DNA of 64,000 bases from Microbacterium proteolyticum (GTDB lineage: Bacteria > Actinomycetota > Actinomycetes > Actinomycetales > Microbacteriaceae): contig NZ_JAUSZZ010000001.1 in NCBI RefSeq assembly GCF_030818075.1, positions 2,728,001 through 2,792,000 of the forward strand. Direction: 5' to 3'. Positions 42,843 through 52,350 of the stretch are shown piece by piece. The position numbers and the translations under genes were made by a program. The first letter of the stretch is position 1, and each line of letters begins with the position of its first letter. The notes beneath the pieces are model-generated. The model saw only the letters and a list, made by a program, of their open reading frames with translations. It made no database searches and was not told where the DNA came from.

Positions 42843-44143
42843 GGGGTTCGACACCGTCGGCGACGACGATCGTCCGACGCCATCTGCTCGCGGCGGCGGC
42901 CGTCACCCTGGCGATCGTCGCCGCGCTGGTGGGCGTGGAGTGGTCCCTCGCGACCGCCGAGGCCGATCGGGTGACGAGAGCGGCGGCGACCCGGGTCGCC
43001 GAACGGGTGTCGTCCGTGCTGTCGGCCGCCGACTTCGCACGCGGCACCATCGATGTCGCCGCCCTCGACGGCCGGCTCGAGGGCTTCTTCGCCGCTGGAT
43101 CGGTCGTGCGCGTGAAGGTCTGGCGTGTCGAGGACGACGCGGCCCGCGTGGTCTATTCCGACGAGCGCCGCCTCATCGGCGATCGACGGCCCTACTCCCC
43201 CGTCCTGGCGGAGCGTCTCGCACGGCAGGGGGTCGTCGTCCTCGAGGTGCCCGACGACGCGGAACATCGCTTCGAAGCGGGCGGCGACGAACTGCGCGAG
43301 GCCTTCATCGCCTTCACCGACGCGGGCGGCGCAGCCCTGCGCCTGGAGGTGTACGTCCCGGTCTTCCGCGACGCCTGGGTGAGGTCGACGCTCGCCGTCT
43401 ACGTCCCCGTGCTCGTGGGCGGTGTCGCGACCCTCGTCGCCGTTCTCGTTCCGATGTCGGTGCGGCTCGCGCGGCGGCTCTCGGACGCCGAGATCGACCG
43501 GCGTCTTGCGATCGAGTACGGTCTGCGATCGCGCGAGCGCGAGCGCCTGCGGCTCGGTCGACGGCTTCACGACGATGTGCTGCAGGACCTCGCCGGCTCC
43601 GCTCTCGCCCTCGAGGCCCTGGCATCCGCTCCCGACCCGGCACGGCTGCGGGCCATCGCCTCGATGCTCGCGAATGACGCGCGCACGCTCCGCGGCATCC
43701 TCGACGCAGCGGCCCCCGAGCGGCCCCCCGCCCTGGCCGAAGCCATCGAGGCCGCCGTCACCCCCGCGCGAAGCTCCGGGCTGACCGTCGAGCTCGACAT
43801 CCGGACCGATGCGGAACCGGATGCCGAGACCTCGCGCCTGCTCGTCGAGGCCGCGCGCGAACTGGTGAGGAACGTGCGCGAGCACGCCCACGCCAGCCGC
43901 GCCACAGTGAACCTCCGCACGGAGCCGGGAGTCATCGTGCTGACCGTGTCCGACGACGGCCAGGGCTTCGCACCGGGCCGGACGATGACATCCGGGCACG
44001 GACTCCGCCTGCTGCAGAGCGCTTTCGCGGAGGTTCAGGGCGATCTGACCGTGACCACGAGCGACGGGGGCACCGTCGCGCGTGGTCGCGTGCCGGTGGA
44101 AAGCGAGGCGCGTGTTGCCCCCGCTCCGGCGACCATGCTTTGA
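42839..44143 (+). CDS. Sensor histidine kinase (HisKA_3 type)
   Basis: The 434-residue NarL-type kinase has two membrane segments (about 14-36 and 180-205) around a 140-residue extracellular sensor domain, then RLRLGRRLHDDVLQDLAGSA with the phospho-His at about 244, and an ATPase domain with ELVRNVREHA and VSDDGQGFAPG. It is the cognate kinase of the adjacent regulator. GTG 42839 overlaps the regulator's stop. The ligand is unknown. The secreted protein downstream is a possible target. Confidence 0.92.
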   Translation: MRGSTPSATTIVRRHLLAAAAVTLAIVAALVGVEWSLATAEADRVTRAAATRVAERVSSVLSAADFARGTIDVAALDGRLEGFFAAGSVVRVKVWRVEDDAARVVYSDERRLIGDRRPYSPVLAERLARQGVVVLEVPDDAEHRFEAGGDELREAFIAFTDAGGAALRLEVYVPVFRDAWVRSTLAVYVPVLVGGVATLVAVLVPMSVRLARRLSDAEIDRRLAIEYGLRSRERERLRLGRRLHDDVLQDLAGSALALEALASAPDPARLRAIASMLANDARTLRGILDAAAPERPPALAEAIEAAVTPARSSGLTVELDIRTDAEPDAETSRLLVEAARELVRNVREHAHASRATVNLRTEPGVIVLTVSDDGQGFAPGRTMTSGHGLRLLQSAFAEVQGDLTVTTSDGGTVARGRVPVESEARVAPAPATML

Positions 44144-44159
44144 TGAGCGAGTCCTGGGG

Positions 44160-44183
44160 GATCGGGGGGTGCCGCGCCCGATC
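44160..44183. terminator. Small hairpin after the kinase gene
   Basis: GATCGGG (44160-44166) pairs with CCCGATC (44177-44183) around a ten-base loop, 17 bases after the kinase stop. It may be a weak terminator or an operator for the secreted-protein gene. Confidence 0.35.
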
Positions 44184-44321
44184 GTTCTGATGCGGTAGCC
44201 GAACCCGATTGCCGTACGCAGTGTCGCAAGTCGCCGCCCCACGGGGGGCGTGGGTGGTGGCGGGCGGGCCAGAGGCATCTGACGATCCGCGCTCGCGCGC
44301 GGTCTTTTGGGGGAGATCATC

Positions 44322-46217
44322 GTGTTCATTCATCGCGCCACGCGGGCGCTGGCCTGCGCGACATCGCTCGTCGTGGCGATCGGGTTGATCGGCGGAACGG
44401 CTGCGCACGCGGCCGCGGATCCCGTCGACTCGGACTCGTCGACGACGGCCGGCCGCTGGCACACCGCCGAGGAGCGGGCGCAATCGGGTCAGGAACGACC
44501 GGCCCCGAGCGATCCGTCGAGCCAGAGCCGGCTCTTCTCGACCGCCGTCGCCGCGCCGGCGAACGACCTGCTCGCCAACGCGACGAAGGTGACGTCGCTG
44601 CCGTACCAGGTGAGCGGGCAGCCGTACGCCGGGGCCACGCTGGAGGCGGGTGAGCCGGCGACGTGTCGGACGACGGATCCTGACTGGACGGAGTATTTCA
44701 CCCACGGGGAGCGCTCTACGTGGTATTCCTACACGTCGCCGGTGGCGCAGACGCTGACCTTCAGCGGAGGAGTGGACGGACGGGGCAGCATGGTCATCGC
44801 CTACGCCTCCGCCAGCATGAGCGCGCTCACGCGCATCAGCTGTACCGAGACGGGATACCGTGATGTCAATCACCTGCAGGCGAAGGCAGGGGCAACCTAT
44901 CTCTTCCAGGTGACGGACTACCTCGACGGGGCTGTGGCCGCCAACACCGCATCTCTTCGGATCGAGGCGAGCGCACCAATCTCGAACCTCTCGCCAGAGA
45001 CCGCCACGACGGTCTCCGTGCCGAGCACGGTGACGGGCTCGACGACGAAGATCGACAACAATTGGTACGAGCCATACGTCATGCAGTGCGATCGCGGCTT
45101 CGTCACCATGCTGGGTACGCGCTGGTACAAATACGTCGCGACCGGCACGACCGGTGTGCGTGTCGACCTTCGCGGCAGCTACTACAACGCGGATGCCGCA
45201 GTGTGGGCGTCCGACGGTTCGAAGCCCACGACCGAGATCGCCTGCCCCGCCCAGATAGAGGGTGACCCCAGTGGGCCCGGACCTTACGACAAGTCGAAAG
45301 CATTCGTCGATTTCGCCGTGGAGCCAGGAAAAACGTACTTTATCCAGGTGGGCGGCTGGGGCTTCGCCATCGGGGACTACGAACTCAAGCTGACCACCTA
45401 CCAGCTCCCCCTCATGACGCTGACGCCGACCCCGAAGATCACCGGCACGGCTCAGGTGGGCTCGACTCTCACAGCGAACCCCGGCACGTGGGACGAGGGC
45501 ACGACGCTCACGTACCAGTGGATGCGCAGCGGCGGCGCCTACATCTCGGGAGCCACGCAGCCGACGTACACCGTCGGCGCGGCCGACGTCGGGACGCAGC
45601 TCACCGTGGCGGTGACGGGCACGAAGCCCGGCTACTCCGGAGCGCGCAAGACGAGCGCCCCGACCGCCGTCGTGACGAAGGGCGTGCTGACCTCAGCCAC
45701 TCCGACGATCAGCGGCACTCCGACCGTCGGCACCGCCGTCACCGCGGTCCCGGGGGCGTGGGGTCCGGCGCCGGTGACCTACACGTACCAGTGGCTGCGG
45801 AGCGGCTCGCCGATCTCGGGCGCCACGGGCGCGTCGTACACGCCCGTCGCCGCCGATGCGGGCACGGCGCTGTCGGTGACCGTGACCGGGACGAAGAGCG
45901 GCTACACCACCAAATCCGCGACCAGCGCGACCAAGACGGTCGCCAAGGGCACGCTGACCGGCGCCACGCCCACCATCTCGGGAACCACCAAGGTCGGCTA
46001 CACCCTGACCGCCAAGGCCGGCACGTGGGCGCCGGCTCCCGTGACGCTGTCGTACCAGTGGCTGCGCAACGGCGTCGCCATCTCGGGCGCCACGGCGAGC
46101 ACCTACAAGCTGACGTCGACCGACAAGGGCAAGCGCATCACCGTCCGGGTGACCGGCATCAAGGCCGGGTACACCACCCTGGCCAAGACCAGCGCCGCGA
46201 CCGCTCTGATCGGCTGA
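44322..46217 (+). CDS. Secreted cell-surface protein with three Ig-like repeats
   Basis: The 631-residue product has a Sec signal peptide (ATRALACATSLVVAIGLIGG, cleavage near AHA-AAD). It has an N-terminal region (about 75-365) with two domains of pre-peptidase-C-like pattern (NDLLANATKV, WYSYTSPVAQTLTFSGG, RWYKYVATGTTGVRVDLRG), and three Ig-like repeats of about 85 residues. Each repeat contains VGSTLTANPGTW- or similar, then YQWLRSGSPISGAT. There is no LPXTG motif or C-terminal membrane segment, so it is probably released. GTG 44322 follows GGGGGAG. Its AT content is higher than that of its neighbours in the first part. Confidence 0.8.
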   Translation: MFIHRATRALACATSLVVAIGLIGGTAAHAAADPVDSDSSTTAGRWHTAEERAQSGQERPAPSDPSSQSRLFSTAVAAPANDLLANATKVTSLPYQVSGQPYAGATLEAGEPATCRTTDPDWTEYFTHGERSTWYSYTSPVAQTLTFSGGVDGRGSMVIAYASASMSALTRISCTETGYRDVNHLQAKAGATYLFQVTDYLDGAVAANTASLRIEASAPISNLSPETATTVSVPSTVTGSTTKIDNNWYEPYVMQCDRGFVTMLGTRWYKYVATGTTGVRVDLRGSYYNADAAVWASDGSKPTTEIACPAQIEGDPSGPGPYDKSKAFVDFAVEPGKTYFIQVGGWGFAIGDYELKLTTYQLPLMTLTPTPKITGTAQVGSTLTANPGTWDEGTTLTYQWMRSGGAYISGATQPTYTVGAADVGTQLTVAVTGTKPGYSGARKTSAPTAVVTKGVLTSATPTISGTPTVGTAVTAVPGAWGPAPVTYTYQWLRSGSPISGATGASYTPVAADAGTALSVTVTGTKSGYTTKSATSATKTVAKGTLTGATPTISGTTKVGYTLTAKAGTWAPAPVTLSYQWLRNGVAISGATASTYKLTSTDKGKRITVRVTGIKAGYTTLAKTSAATALIG

Positions 46218-46236
46218 CGACCGGCAATGGCGGAGC

Positions 46237-46271
46237 GTCCGCTGCCCCGTGGATGACACGGGGCAGCGGAC
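46237..46271. terminator. Perfect hairpin terminator after the secreted-protein gene
   Basis: GTCCGCTGCCCCGTG (46237-46251) and its exact complement CACGGGGCAGCGGAC (46257-46271) are separated by GATGA, 20 bases after the stop codon. Confidence 0.85.
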
Positions 46272-46451
46272 AGCAGAGCTTGCACCCTCTGCTCACCGTC
46301 GCCTCGAGACGCGCGATCACCTTGTGCTGCGACCGCACGGGGACGCGTCGGCCGCCCGGGCACGCCTCCGCTGGACGGCAGCCGCTCGCCGCGAGCGTGC
46401 GCTGAGCGGTGGTCGTCCGGCGAACGCGTCAGCGGGACGAGCGCGACGGAT

Positions 46452-46500
46452 GACGAAAGCCCCGGTCTTCGCTAACCTGCGATGACCGGGGCTTTTCGTC
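46452..46500. terminator. Terminator of tRNA-Gln
   Basis: GACGAAAGCCCCGGTC pairs with GACCGGGGCTTTTCGTC. A TTTTC/GAAAG flank on each side suits both strands. It directly abuts the tRNA CCA at 46501. Confidence 0.85.
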
Positions 46501-46575
46501 TGGCTGGGGTACCTGGACTCGAACCAAGAACAACGGAACCAGAAACCGCCGTGTTGCCAATTACACCATACCCCA
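46501..46575 (-). tRNA. tRNA-Gln (CTG anticodon)
   Basis: The minus strand gives a 75-base cloverleaf including encoded CCA. The acceptor TGGGGTA pairs with TACCCCA. The anticodon loop TTCTGGT gives anticodon CTG, which reads CAG. The T arm is CTTGG-TTCGAGT-CCAGG. The anticodon stem has one weak T-T pair at its base. Confidence 0.93.
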
Positions 46576-47129
46576 AGGCGCTGAGCCGGAACTCGTGCCG
46601 AGGATCAAGCTTACGCGAGAGCAGCCCCAGCACCAAACCGGCGCGGTCCCGCATGCGTCCCGGGCGTTTCCCCAGGCCGGCTTCTCCTCCCCCGGTACCG
46701 CACGATCGCCTATTTCACTCCGGTCGCAGCGGCGAAGGTGCGAGGTTCAGGCCGCCCCCCGACGACAATGCCGTCGCCCGCCGCGGGCCGCCGGCTCCGG
46801 AACTCCCGTCGCCCGCCGCGATCCGCCGGCTCCGGAACTCCCGCCGCCCGCCGCGAGCCGCCGCCTCCGGAACTCCCGCCGCGGGCCGCCCGCTCCTGAA
46901 CCCCCGCCGCCGGGCGCGGGTCGCCGCCCGCCGGCCGCCGCCTCGAGCCGCCGCTCACCCACCTCCGGCGCACGCGGCAGCAGGGCGCCGGGCGCGCGCT
47001 CCCGTGCAGGACATGTGGAGCGCGAGCCACGAGCCGCCGGCGCTCCCCGGGCCGTCCGCGGCAGCCGGGTCATCCGCAAGGACGGCGCCCTCCGCGGTTT
47101 CCCCGCCCGCCTTCCCCGCACACACGCAA
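46576..47129. other. GC-rich gap between tRNA-Gln and gltX
   Basis: About 550 bases with no supportable gene. Several frames stay open only because of composition and encode Arg/Pro/Ala-rich sequence. It contains 35-bp tandem repeats (46780-46905). The tRNA-Gln promoter should be just right of 46575. Confidence 0.65.
46780..46905. repeat. 35-bp tandem repeats
   Basis: The core CCGGCTCCGGAACTCCCG (with small changes) recurs at 46791, 46826 and 46861, with period 35, and in degraded form near 46889. Linkers are CGCCCGCCGCGA-type. The array is very GC-rich and noncoding. Confidence 0.8.
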
Positions 47130-47166
47130 GATCCTCGCAGCCTCCGCGAGGGAGCCTGCGAGGATC
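47130..47166. terminator. Hairpin terminator after gltX
   Basis: GATCCTCGCAG (47130-47140) pairs with CTGCGAGGATC (47156-47166) around a 15-base loop that can itself pair partly, 25 bases past the gltX stop. Confidence 0.8.
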
Positions 47167-47190
47167 GCGACGTCCTGCGAGCCAGACTCC

Positions 47191-48699
47191 TCAGCCCAGG
47201 TGCGCCACCAGGGCGTTCAGGCGCCGCAGCGTCTCGTCCTTGCCGAGCAGCTCCATCGACTCGAACAGCGGCGGCGACACCCGGCGGCCGGTCAGCGCGA
47301 CGCGCGGCGGGCCGTAGGCGACACGAGGCTTCAGGCCCAGCTCATCAACGAGGGCGCTCGACAGGGCGGCCTGCACGCCGGCGGCGGTGAAGTCGTCGAC
47401 GGGCTCGAGAGCGCGGACGGATGCCGTGAGCACCTCGGCCGCGTTCGCGGGCAGGCCCTTCAGCGCGTCCTCCGCGTAGTCGACGTTCGACACGAAGAGG
47501 AAGCCGAGCATGCCCGGCACCTCGCCGAGCAGCTGCACGCGCTCCTGAACGAGCGGAGCCGCGGCGGCGATGATCGCCCGGTGCTCGGCCGACGGCTCTT
47601 CGGCGATGAGGCCCGCACCGGCGAGGTAGGGCACGATCCGGGCGGCGAAGTCGTCGGCATCCAGCATTCGGATGTGGTCGCCGTTGATCGCTTCGGCCTT
47701 CTTCTGGTCGAACCGCGCCGGGTTGGGGTTCACATCGGCGATGTCGAACGCGGCGATCATCTCCTCGAGCGAGAACACGTCGCGGTCGTGCGAGAGCGAC
47801 CAGCCCAGGAGCGAGAGGTAGTTGAGCAGCCCCTCGTGGATGAAGCCCTTCTCGCGCTGGAGGAACAGGTCGGCCTGCGGGTCGCGCTTGGACAGCTTCT
47901 TGTTGCCCGTCTCTCCCAGCACGAGGGGCATGTGACCGAAGCGCGGAATGAACGTCGTGACGCCGGCATCCACCAGCGCCGAGTACAGCGCGAGCTGGCG
48001 CGCGGTGGAGGGCATGAGGTCTTCACCGCGGATGACGTGGGTAATGCCCATCAGAGCGTCGTCGACCGGGTTCACGAACGGGTAGAGCGGCACTCCCCCG
48101 GCACGTACGAGCACGAAGTCGGGGAAGGAACCGGCGGGGAAGGTGACCTCGCCGCGGATGAGGTCGACGTAGCTCAGGTCGTGGTCGGGCACGCGCAGGC
48201 GCCACGCGGGCTGGCGGCCCTCCGCCCGGAAGGCGGCCCGCTGCTCCTCGGTGAGGTCGCGGTCGAAGTTGTCGTAGCCGAGCTGCTTCGCCCGGCCGTT
48301 GGCCTCGTTACGTGCGTCGATCTCTTCCGCGGTCGAGTAGCTCTCGTAGACCGCGCCGGCCGCGACGAGCTTGTCGAGCACCTCGCGGTAGATATCGTGA
48401 CGCTGCGACTGCCGGTAGGGGGCGTGCGGACCGCCGACCTCGACGCCCTCGTCCCAGTCGATGTTCATCCACCGCAGCGCGTCGAGGAGCTGCTGGTAGC
48501 TCTCCTCGCTGTCCCGCGCGGCATCGGTGTCTTCGATGCGGAAGACGAGCTTGCCGCCGTTGTGCCGGGCGTAGGCCCAGTTGAACAGGACGGTGCGGAT
48601 GAGACCCACGTGCGGCAGGCCCGTCGGAGACGGGCAGAAGCGGACGCGAACGTCGGCGCCGGAGGCGGTCGTGGTGCGGGGATCGGGCGTGGCAGACAT
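47191..48699 (-). CDS. gltX: Glutamyl-tRNA synthetase
   Basis: GltX charges tRNA-Glu (and, in many actinobacteria, tRNA-Gln before amidation). The 502-residue class I enzyme has the HIGH-type motif [16 protein letters not shown] and the KMSKS-type motif [10 protein letters not shown], with [22 protein letters not shown] between. The length is normal. I chose ATG 48699, giving [14 protein letters not shown], over longer in-frame extensions. Its stop is followed by a strong terminator, and it lies 10 bases downstream of the LysR gene on the same strand. Confidence 0.97.
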   Translation of the reverse strand: MSATPDPRTTTASGADVRVRFCPSPTGLPHVGLIRTVLFNWAYARHNGGKLVFRIEDTDAARDSEESYQQLLDALRWMNIDWDEGVEVGGPHAPYRQSQRHDIYREVLDKLVAAGAVYESYSTAEEIDARNEANGRAKQLGYDNFDRDLTEEQRAAFRAEGRQPAWRLRVPDHDLSYVDLIRGEVTFPAGSFPDFVLVRAGGVPLYPFVNPVDDALMGITHVIRGEDLMPSTARQLALYSALVDAGVTTFIPRFGHMPLVLGETGNKKLSKRDPQADLFLQREKGFIHEGLLNYLSLLGWSLSHDRDVFSLEEMIAAFDIADVNPNPARFDQKKAEAINGDHIRMLDADDFAARIVPYLAGAGLIAEEPSAEHRAIIAAAAPLVQERVQLLGEVPGMLGFLFVSNVDYAEDALKGLPANAAEVLTASVRALEPVDDFTAAGVQAALSSALVDELGLKPRVAYGPPRVALTGRRVSPPLFESMELLGKDETLRRLNALVAHLG

Positions 48700-48709
48700 C
48701 CCCTCGATC

Positions 48710-49666
48710 CTACCGGCGGCGCGTCGGTCGACCCGAGGGCAGTGGATAGTCCGCGAGCACCTCGCCGATGACCTCGAGCGCCACACCGACCGCCGGCACG
48801 TTCTCCGCGCCGCGCGCCGTGACGACGTGGAGCGTGCGGGCTTCGGCATCCGGAAGAGGAGGGGCCGCGATCCCGGTGAGCAGGGGGAAGGATGCCACGG
48901 CCATGCGCGGCAGGATGGCGACGCCCACGCCCTGCGCGACGAGATTCTCGACCGCGATGTAGTTGTCGGTCTCGAAGGCGATGTCCGGGACGAACCCGGC
49001 GCGCGCGCAGGCCTCGAGAAGGTGCCCGCGACACTGGGGGCACCCGGCGATCCACCGCTCCCCCGCAAGGCGCGACAGATCGATGGGCCCGTCGGCCGCC
49101 GGGTGGTCGACGGGCAGGACCAGGACGGTGTCGTCTCCGCCGACCGTACGCACCGACAGCCCCGTCGCAGCGAGGTCGAGCTCGCGACGGTCGCCGGGAT
49201 AGCTGTAGGTCAGCGCGATGTCCGCGCGGTCCTCGCGCACCGACACGATGGCCTCGGGCGGCTCGGCCTCGACGAAGCTGATCGAGACGCCCGGTCGGCG
49301 CGCCGTCACGGCAGCGATGACCCGCGGCACGACGGTCGACGACGCCGACGGGAAGGCGGCGATGCGCACACGACCTGCCCGCAGGCCCCGGAGTTCGGCC
49401 AGGTCGCCCGCGGCGGCGTCCAGGGCCGTCGTCACGGCGGCGGCGTGGCGGGCGAGCACGTGGCCCGCCTCGGTGAGTCGCACGCCGCGCCCGACGCGCT
49501 CGACGATCGGCATGCCCGCGCGTCGCTCGAGGCGACGCAGCTGCTGGCTGACGGCCGGTTGGCTGTAGCCGAGGGCGCGCGCGGCGGCCGTGATCGAACC
49601 GGAGTCGGCGATCGCCTTCACGACGCGGAGCGAATGGGCGTCAAGGCCGTCGTCGGAGTCGGTCAC
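48710..49666 (-). CDS. LysR-family transcriptional regulator
   Basis: The 318-residue regulator has the N-terminal HTH (about 10-68), [35 protein letters not shown], and an effector-binding domain of the usual size. It is divergent from a class V aminotransferase gene across 80 bases, the classic layout in which a LysR protein controls the neighbour and itself. The effector is unknown. It ends 10 bases upstream of gltX, probably by chance rather than by function. Confidence 0.92.
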   Translation of the reverse strand: MTDSDDGLDAHSLRVVKAIADSGSITAAARALGYSQPAVSQQLRRLERRAGMPIVERVGRGVRLTEAGHVLARHAAAVTTALDAAAGDLAELRGLRAGRVRIAAFPSASSTVVPRVIAAVTARRPGVSISFVEAEPPEAIVSVREDRADIALTYSYPGDRRELDLAATGLSVRTVGGDDTVLVLPVDHPAADGPIDLSRLAGERWIAGCPQCRGHLLEACARAGFVPDIAFETDNYIAVENLVAQGVGVAILPRMAVASFPLLTGIAAPPLPDAEARTLHVVTARGAENVPAVGVALEVIGEVLADYPLPSGRPTRRR

Positions 49667-49746
49667 GCCAACACATAAGCAGACGAATGCTTCTCATGCA
49701 AAGCCTGCTCTAGTGCAATGACACGAGACGGCGGGAACCTGGATCC

Positions 49747-50886
49747 ATGAGCAGCCTCGCATTGCACTTCGCCGGCGGCCGTGACTATCTCGGCGCGTGC
49801 ACCGTCGGCCTCCCCGCGCGTAGCACGGTGCGCGCCATCCGCGCCGATCTCGACGCTGCGGCATCCGGTCGTCCCGATCTCGCCGCCGCATCCCGGGCAG
49901 TGGAGGAGGCCCGATCCGCCTACGCACGACTCGTGCGCTCCCCCGTCGGCGACGTCGCGATCGGATCGCAGACGTCGGTGATGGTGTCGATGATCGCCGC
50001 CTCCGTGCCCGACGGCGCCGAGGTGCTGTGCCCCGAAGACGACTTCGCCTCGCTCGTCGCGCCGTTCGCGCAGACCGGACGAGGGATCCGGCTGCGGACC
50101 GTTCCGCTCGCGGAGCTCGCCGACGCGGTGTCGACCGACACGTGGATGGTCGCATTCTCGCTCGTCCAGTCGGCCACGGGTGAGGTGGCGGATGCCGCGG
50201 GCATCGCCGCCGCGGCGGCCCGCGCCGGCGCGCGCACGCTCTGCGATCTCACTCAGGCCGCCGGGTGGCTGCCGGTCGACGCGACGCTCTTCGACGCGAC
50301 CGTCTGCCACGCCTACAAGTGGCTGTGCTGCCCGCGCGGAGTCGGCTTCCTCACCGTGCGCCCGGATTTCGCCGCGCGGCTTCGCCCGGTGCAGGCCGGC
50401 TGGTACTCGGGCGACGACCCGTGGTCGTCCTGCTACGGCACCGGCGGCACGCTCGCGGCCAACGCGCGCCGCTTCGACGTGTCACCCGCGTGGCAGGCGT
50501 TCGTCGGGGCTGCGCCCGCGCTCACGCTGTTCGCCGACGCCGACGCCGCCGAGCTGTACGTTCACACCACCGCCCTGGCGGCGCGCTTCCGGGAGTGCCT
50601 CGGACTCGCGCAGCCCGCTCGGCCGTCGGCGATCGTCACGTGGCCGGATGCCACCGGCGAGGCACTCGCGCAACTCACCGCCCACGGCATCACCGCGTCC
50701 GGTCGTGCGGGTCGGGCGCGAGTCGCGTTCCACGTGTTCAACGACGAGATCGACGTGGACCGCGCGCTCCGCGCCCTGGGCCGCGGTCGCAGGCATGCTG
50801 CACCCCGAGCCGGACGCAGCCGCGCACTCGACACGTCGCCGCGGGCGTTCGCTCCCCCGTCCTTGGCTTTGGACTACTCCATCTGA
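49747..50886 (+). CDS. Class V aminotransferase family PLP enzyme
   Basis: The 379-residue fold-type I enzyme has DLTQAAGWLPVD, with the cofactor-contacting Asp, and the Schiff-base Lys at about residue 191 in CHAYKWLCCPRG. This is the csd/kynureninase/isopenicillin-epimerase-like group. The C-terminal 35 residues after RALGRGRRHA are basic, low-complexity and may be superfluous. The substrate is unknown. The gene is divergent from a LysR gene, which probably controls it. Confidence 0.85.
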   Translation: MSSLALHFAGGRDYLGACTVGLPARSTVRAIRADLDAAASGRPDLAAASRAVEEARSAYARLVRSPVGDVAIGSQTSVMVSMIAASVPDGAEVLCPEDDFASLVAPFAQTGRGIRLRTVPLAELADAVSTDTWMVAFSLVQSATGEVADAAGIAAAAARAGARTLCDLTQAAGWLPVDATLFDATVCHAYKWLCCPRGVGFLTVRPDFAARLRPVQAGWYSGDDPWSSCYGTGGTLAANARRFDVSPAWQAFVGAAPALTLFADADAAELYVHTTALAARFRECLGLAQPARPSAIVTWPDATGEALAQLTAHGITASGRAGRARVAFHVFNDEIDVDRALRALGRGRRHAAPRAGRSRALDTSPRAFAPPSLALDYSI

Positions 50887-51062
50887 CGGAGCCCGGCGCA
50901 GGTCGACGTTCTGCCGCCCTCGCGCAGCATTCCGCGCTCGGAAACCCGACGGCCGCGTCGTCGGATGCCAGGAGCCTGTCTGGGCGGTGGTGTCGGGGGT
51001 CGACGGCCCCACCGGCTCACAGCTCGCGCGCCCCGAGCCCGAGATTCCGCCATCGACGAGGA

Positions 51063-51108
51063 TGACCGGAGCCCCCGGCTCGGTGACCCGGGAGCCACGG
51101 TCCGGTCA
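51063..51108. terminator. Hairpin between convergent aminotransferase and MFS genes
   Basis: TGACCGGA (51063-51070) pairs with TCCGGTCA (51101-51108), and GGCTC with GAGCC inside. It overlaps the MFS stop codon. The preceding 180 bases show no gene or motif. Confidence 0.5.
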
Positions 51109-52350
51109 CAGGCTGCGGCTGCGCACGACGACGGCCCCCACGCAGACCACGGTGACCGGAACCAGCGCCCAGAGGGCGAGGCCGTCGTACCCGACCGCGC
51201 CGAGGATGACACCGGCCAGCACGGAACCCACGGCGGCGGAGGCGGTCATCGTCGTGTCGCTGCGACCCTGGCGTCGTGGGCGCGCCGCAACCGGCGTCGC
51301 CTCCGTCAGCAGAGCGGACCCGGCAACGGTGGCGGCGCTCCACCCGAGCCCGAGCAGCACGAGGGCGACGAGCACACCCATCTGGGCGTCGGTGAACAGC
51401 GCCGCGGTCATCAACGCGGCGACCAGCAGCACCTGGCCGAGGACGATGACCGCGATCCGTCCGACACGGTCGGCGAGGATGCCGAAGACCGGTGACAGGC
51501 CGTACATCCCGAAGACGTGCAGCGCGATCGTGACGCCGACGGCGAGGGTGACGGCATCCGGTGCCACGATGTGCGCGAGGTGAACGGGTGTCATCGCCAT
51601 GACCGCGGCCATGGTGACGTGGGAGGAGGCGACGGCGAGGATGGCGAAGCGGGCGAGCCACGGCCGATCGAGGTCGGGAGCCGTGACGGCCGAGGGCTCG
51701 CCCTCGCGCGCGAGTCGCTGCGCGAGCAGCAGCGGGTCGGGGCGCAGGACCAGCGCATAGAGCCCGAACGCGCAGGCCTGCGCGAGCAGCGAGAACAGGT
51801 ACGCGCCGGTGAGCCGCGGCATCCCGATCGCCGCGCCGACCACCTCGGCCGGCGCCAGGAGCAGGGGCCCCACGACACCGCCGACCGTCGTGGCCCAGAC
51901 GACGGTCGCGAGATCACGGCCGCGCCGGGCCGTCGTCGCGAGATCCGTGGCCGCGAACCGGGATTGCAGCGTCGCCGCATTGCCGGCGCCGATGAGCGCG
52001 ATTCCGACGAGGAGCAGCGGGAACGACCGCACGGATGCCGCGAGGATCACGAGTGCGATGCCTGTGAGCGCGGCCACGTTGCCGGTCGTCAGCGCGACGC
52101 GTCGGCCGCGTCGCCCCGCGAGCCGCGCGAGGGGAATCGCCGTGAGCGCCGCCCCCAGCGTCACCGCCGCCGTGGCGAAGCCCGACAGGGACTCCGCCCC
52201 GGAGAGGTCGGCGGCCAGCAGCGCCCCCAACGACAGCGTCGACCCGAATGCGACACCACTGAGCACCTGCCCGACCGCCAGCACGCGCACCGTGCGGCGC
52301 TGCGTGGCGAGGAGGTCGAGCGCCGCCGGAGCGGCCGAGGTGTCAGGCAT
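51106..52350 (-). CDS. MFS transporter
   Basis: The 414-residue protein has 12 predicted membrane helices and the cytoplasmic loop 2-3 motif ARLAGRRGRRVAL (G-x-x-x-D/R-R-x-G-R-R type). It looks like a drug or metabolite exporter of the 12-helix class. No substrate is evident. Its ATG overlaps the end of the FAH-family gene by eight bases, so the two are co-transcribed. Export of an aromatic catabolite or related acid is an inference only. Confidence 0.88.
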   Translation of the reverse strand: MPDTSAAPAALDLLATQRRTVRVLAVGQVLSGVAFGSTLSLGALLAADLSGAESLSGFATAAVTLGAALTAIPLARLAGRRGRRVALTTGNVAALTGIALVILAASVRSFPLLLVGIALIGAGNAATLQSRFAATDLATTARRGRDLATVVWATTVGGVVGPLLLAPAEVVGAAIGMPRLTGAYLFSLLAQACAFGLYALVLRPDPLLLAQRLAREGEPSAVTAPDLDRPWLARFAILAVASSHVTMAAVMAMTPVHLAHIVAPDAVTLAVGVTIALHVFGMYGLSPVFGILADRVGRIAVIVLGQVLLVAALMTAALFTDAQMGVLVALVLLGLGWSAATVAGSALLTEATPVAARPRRQGRSDTTMTASAAVGSVLAGVILGAVGYDGLALWALVPVTVVCVGAVVVRSRSL

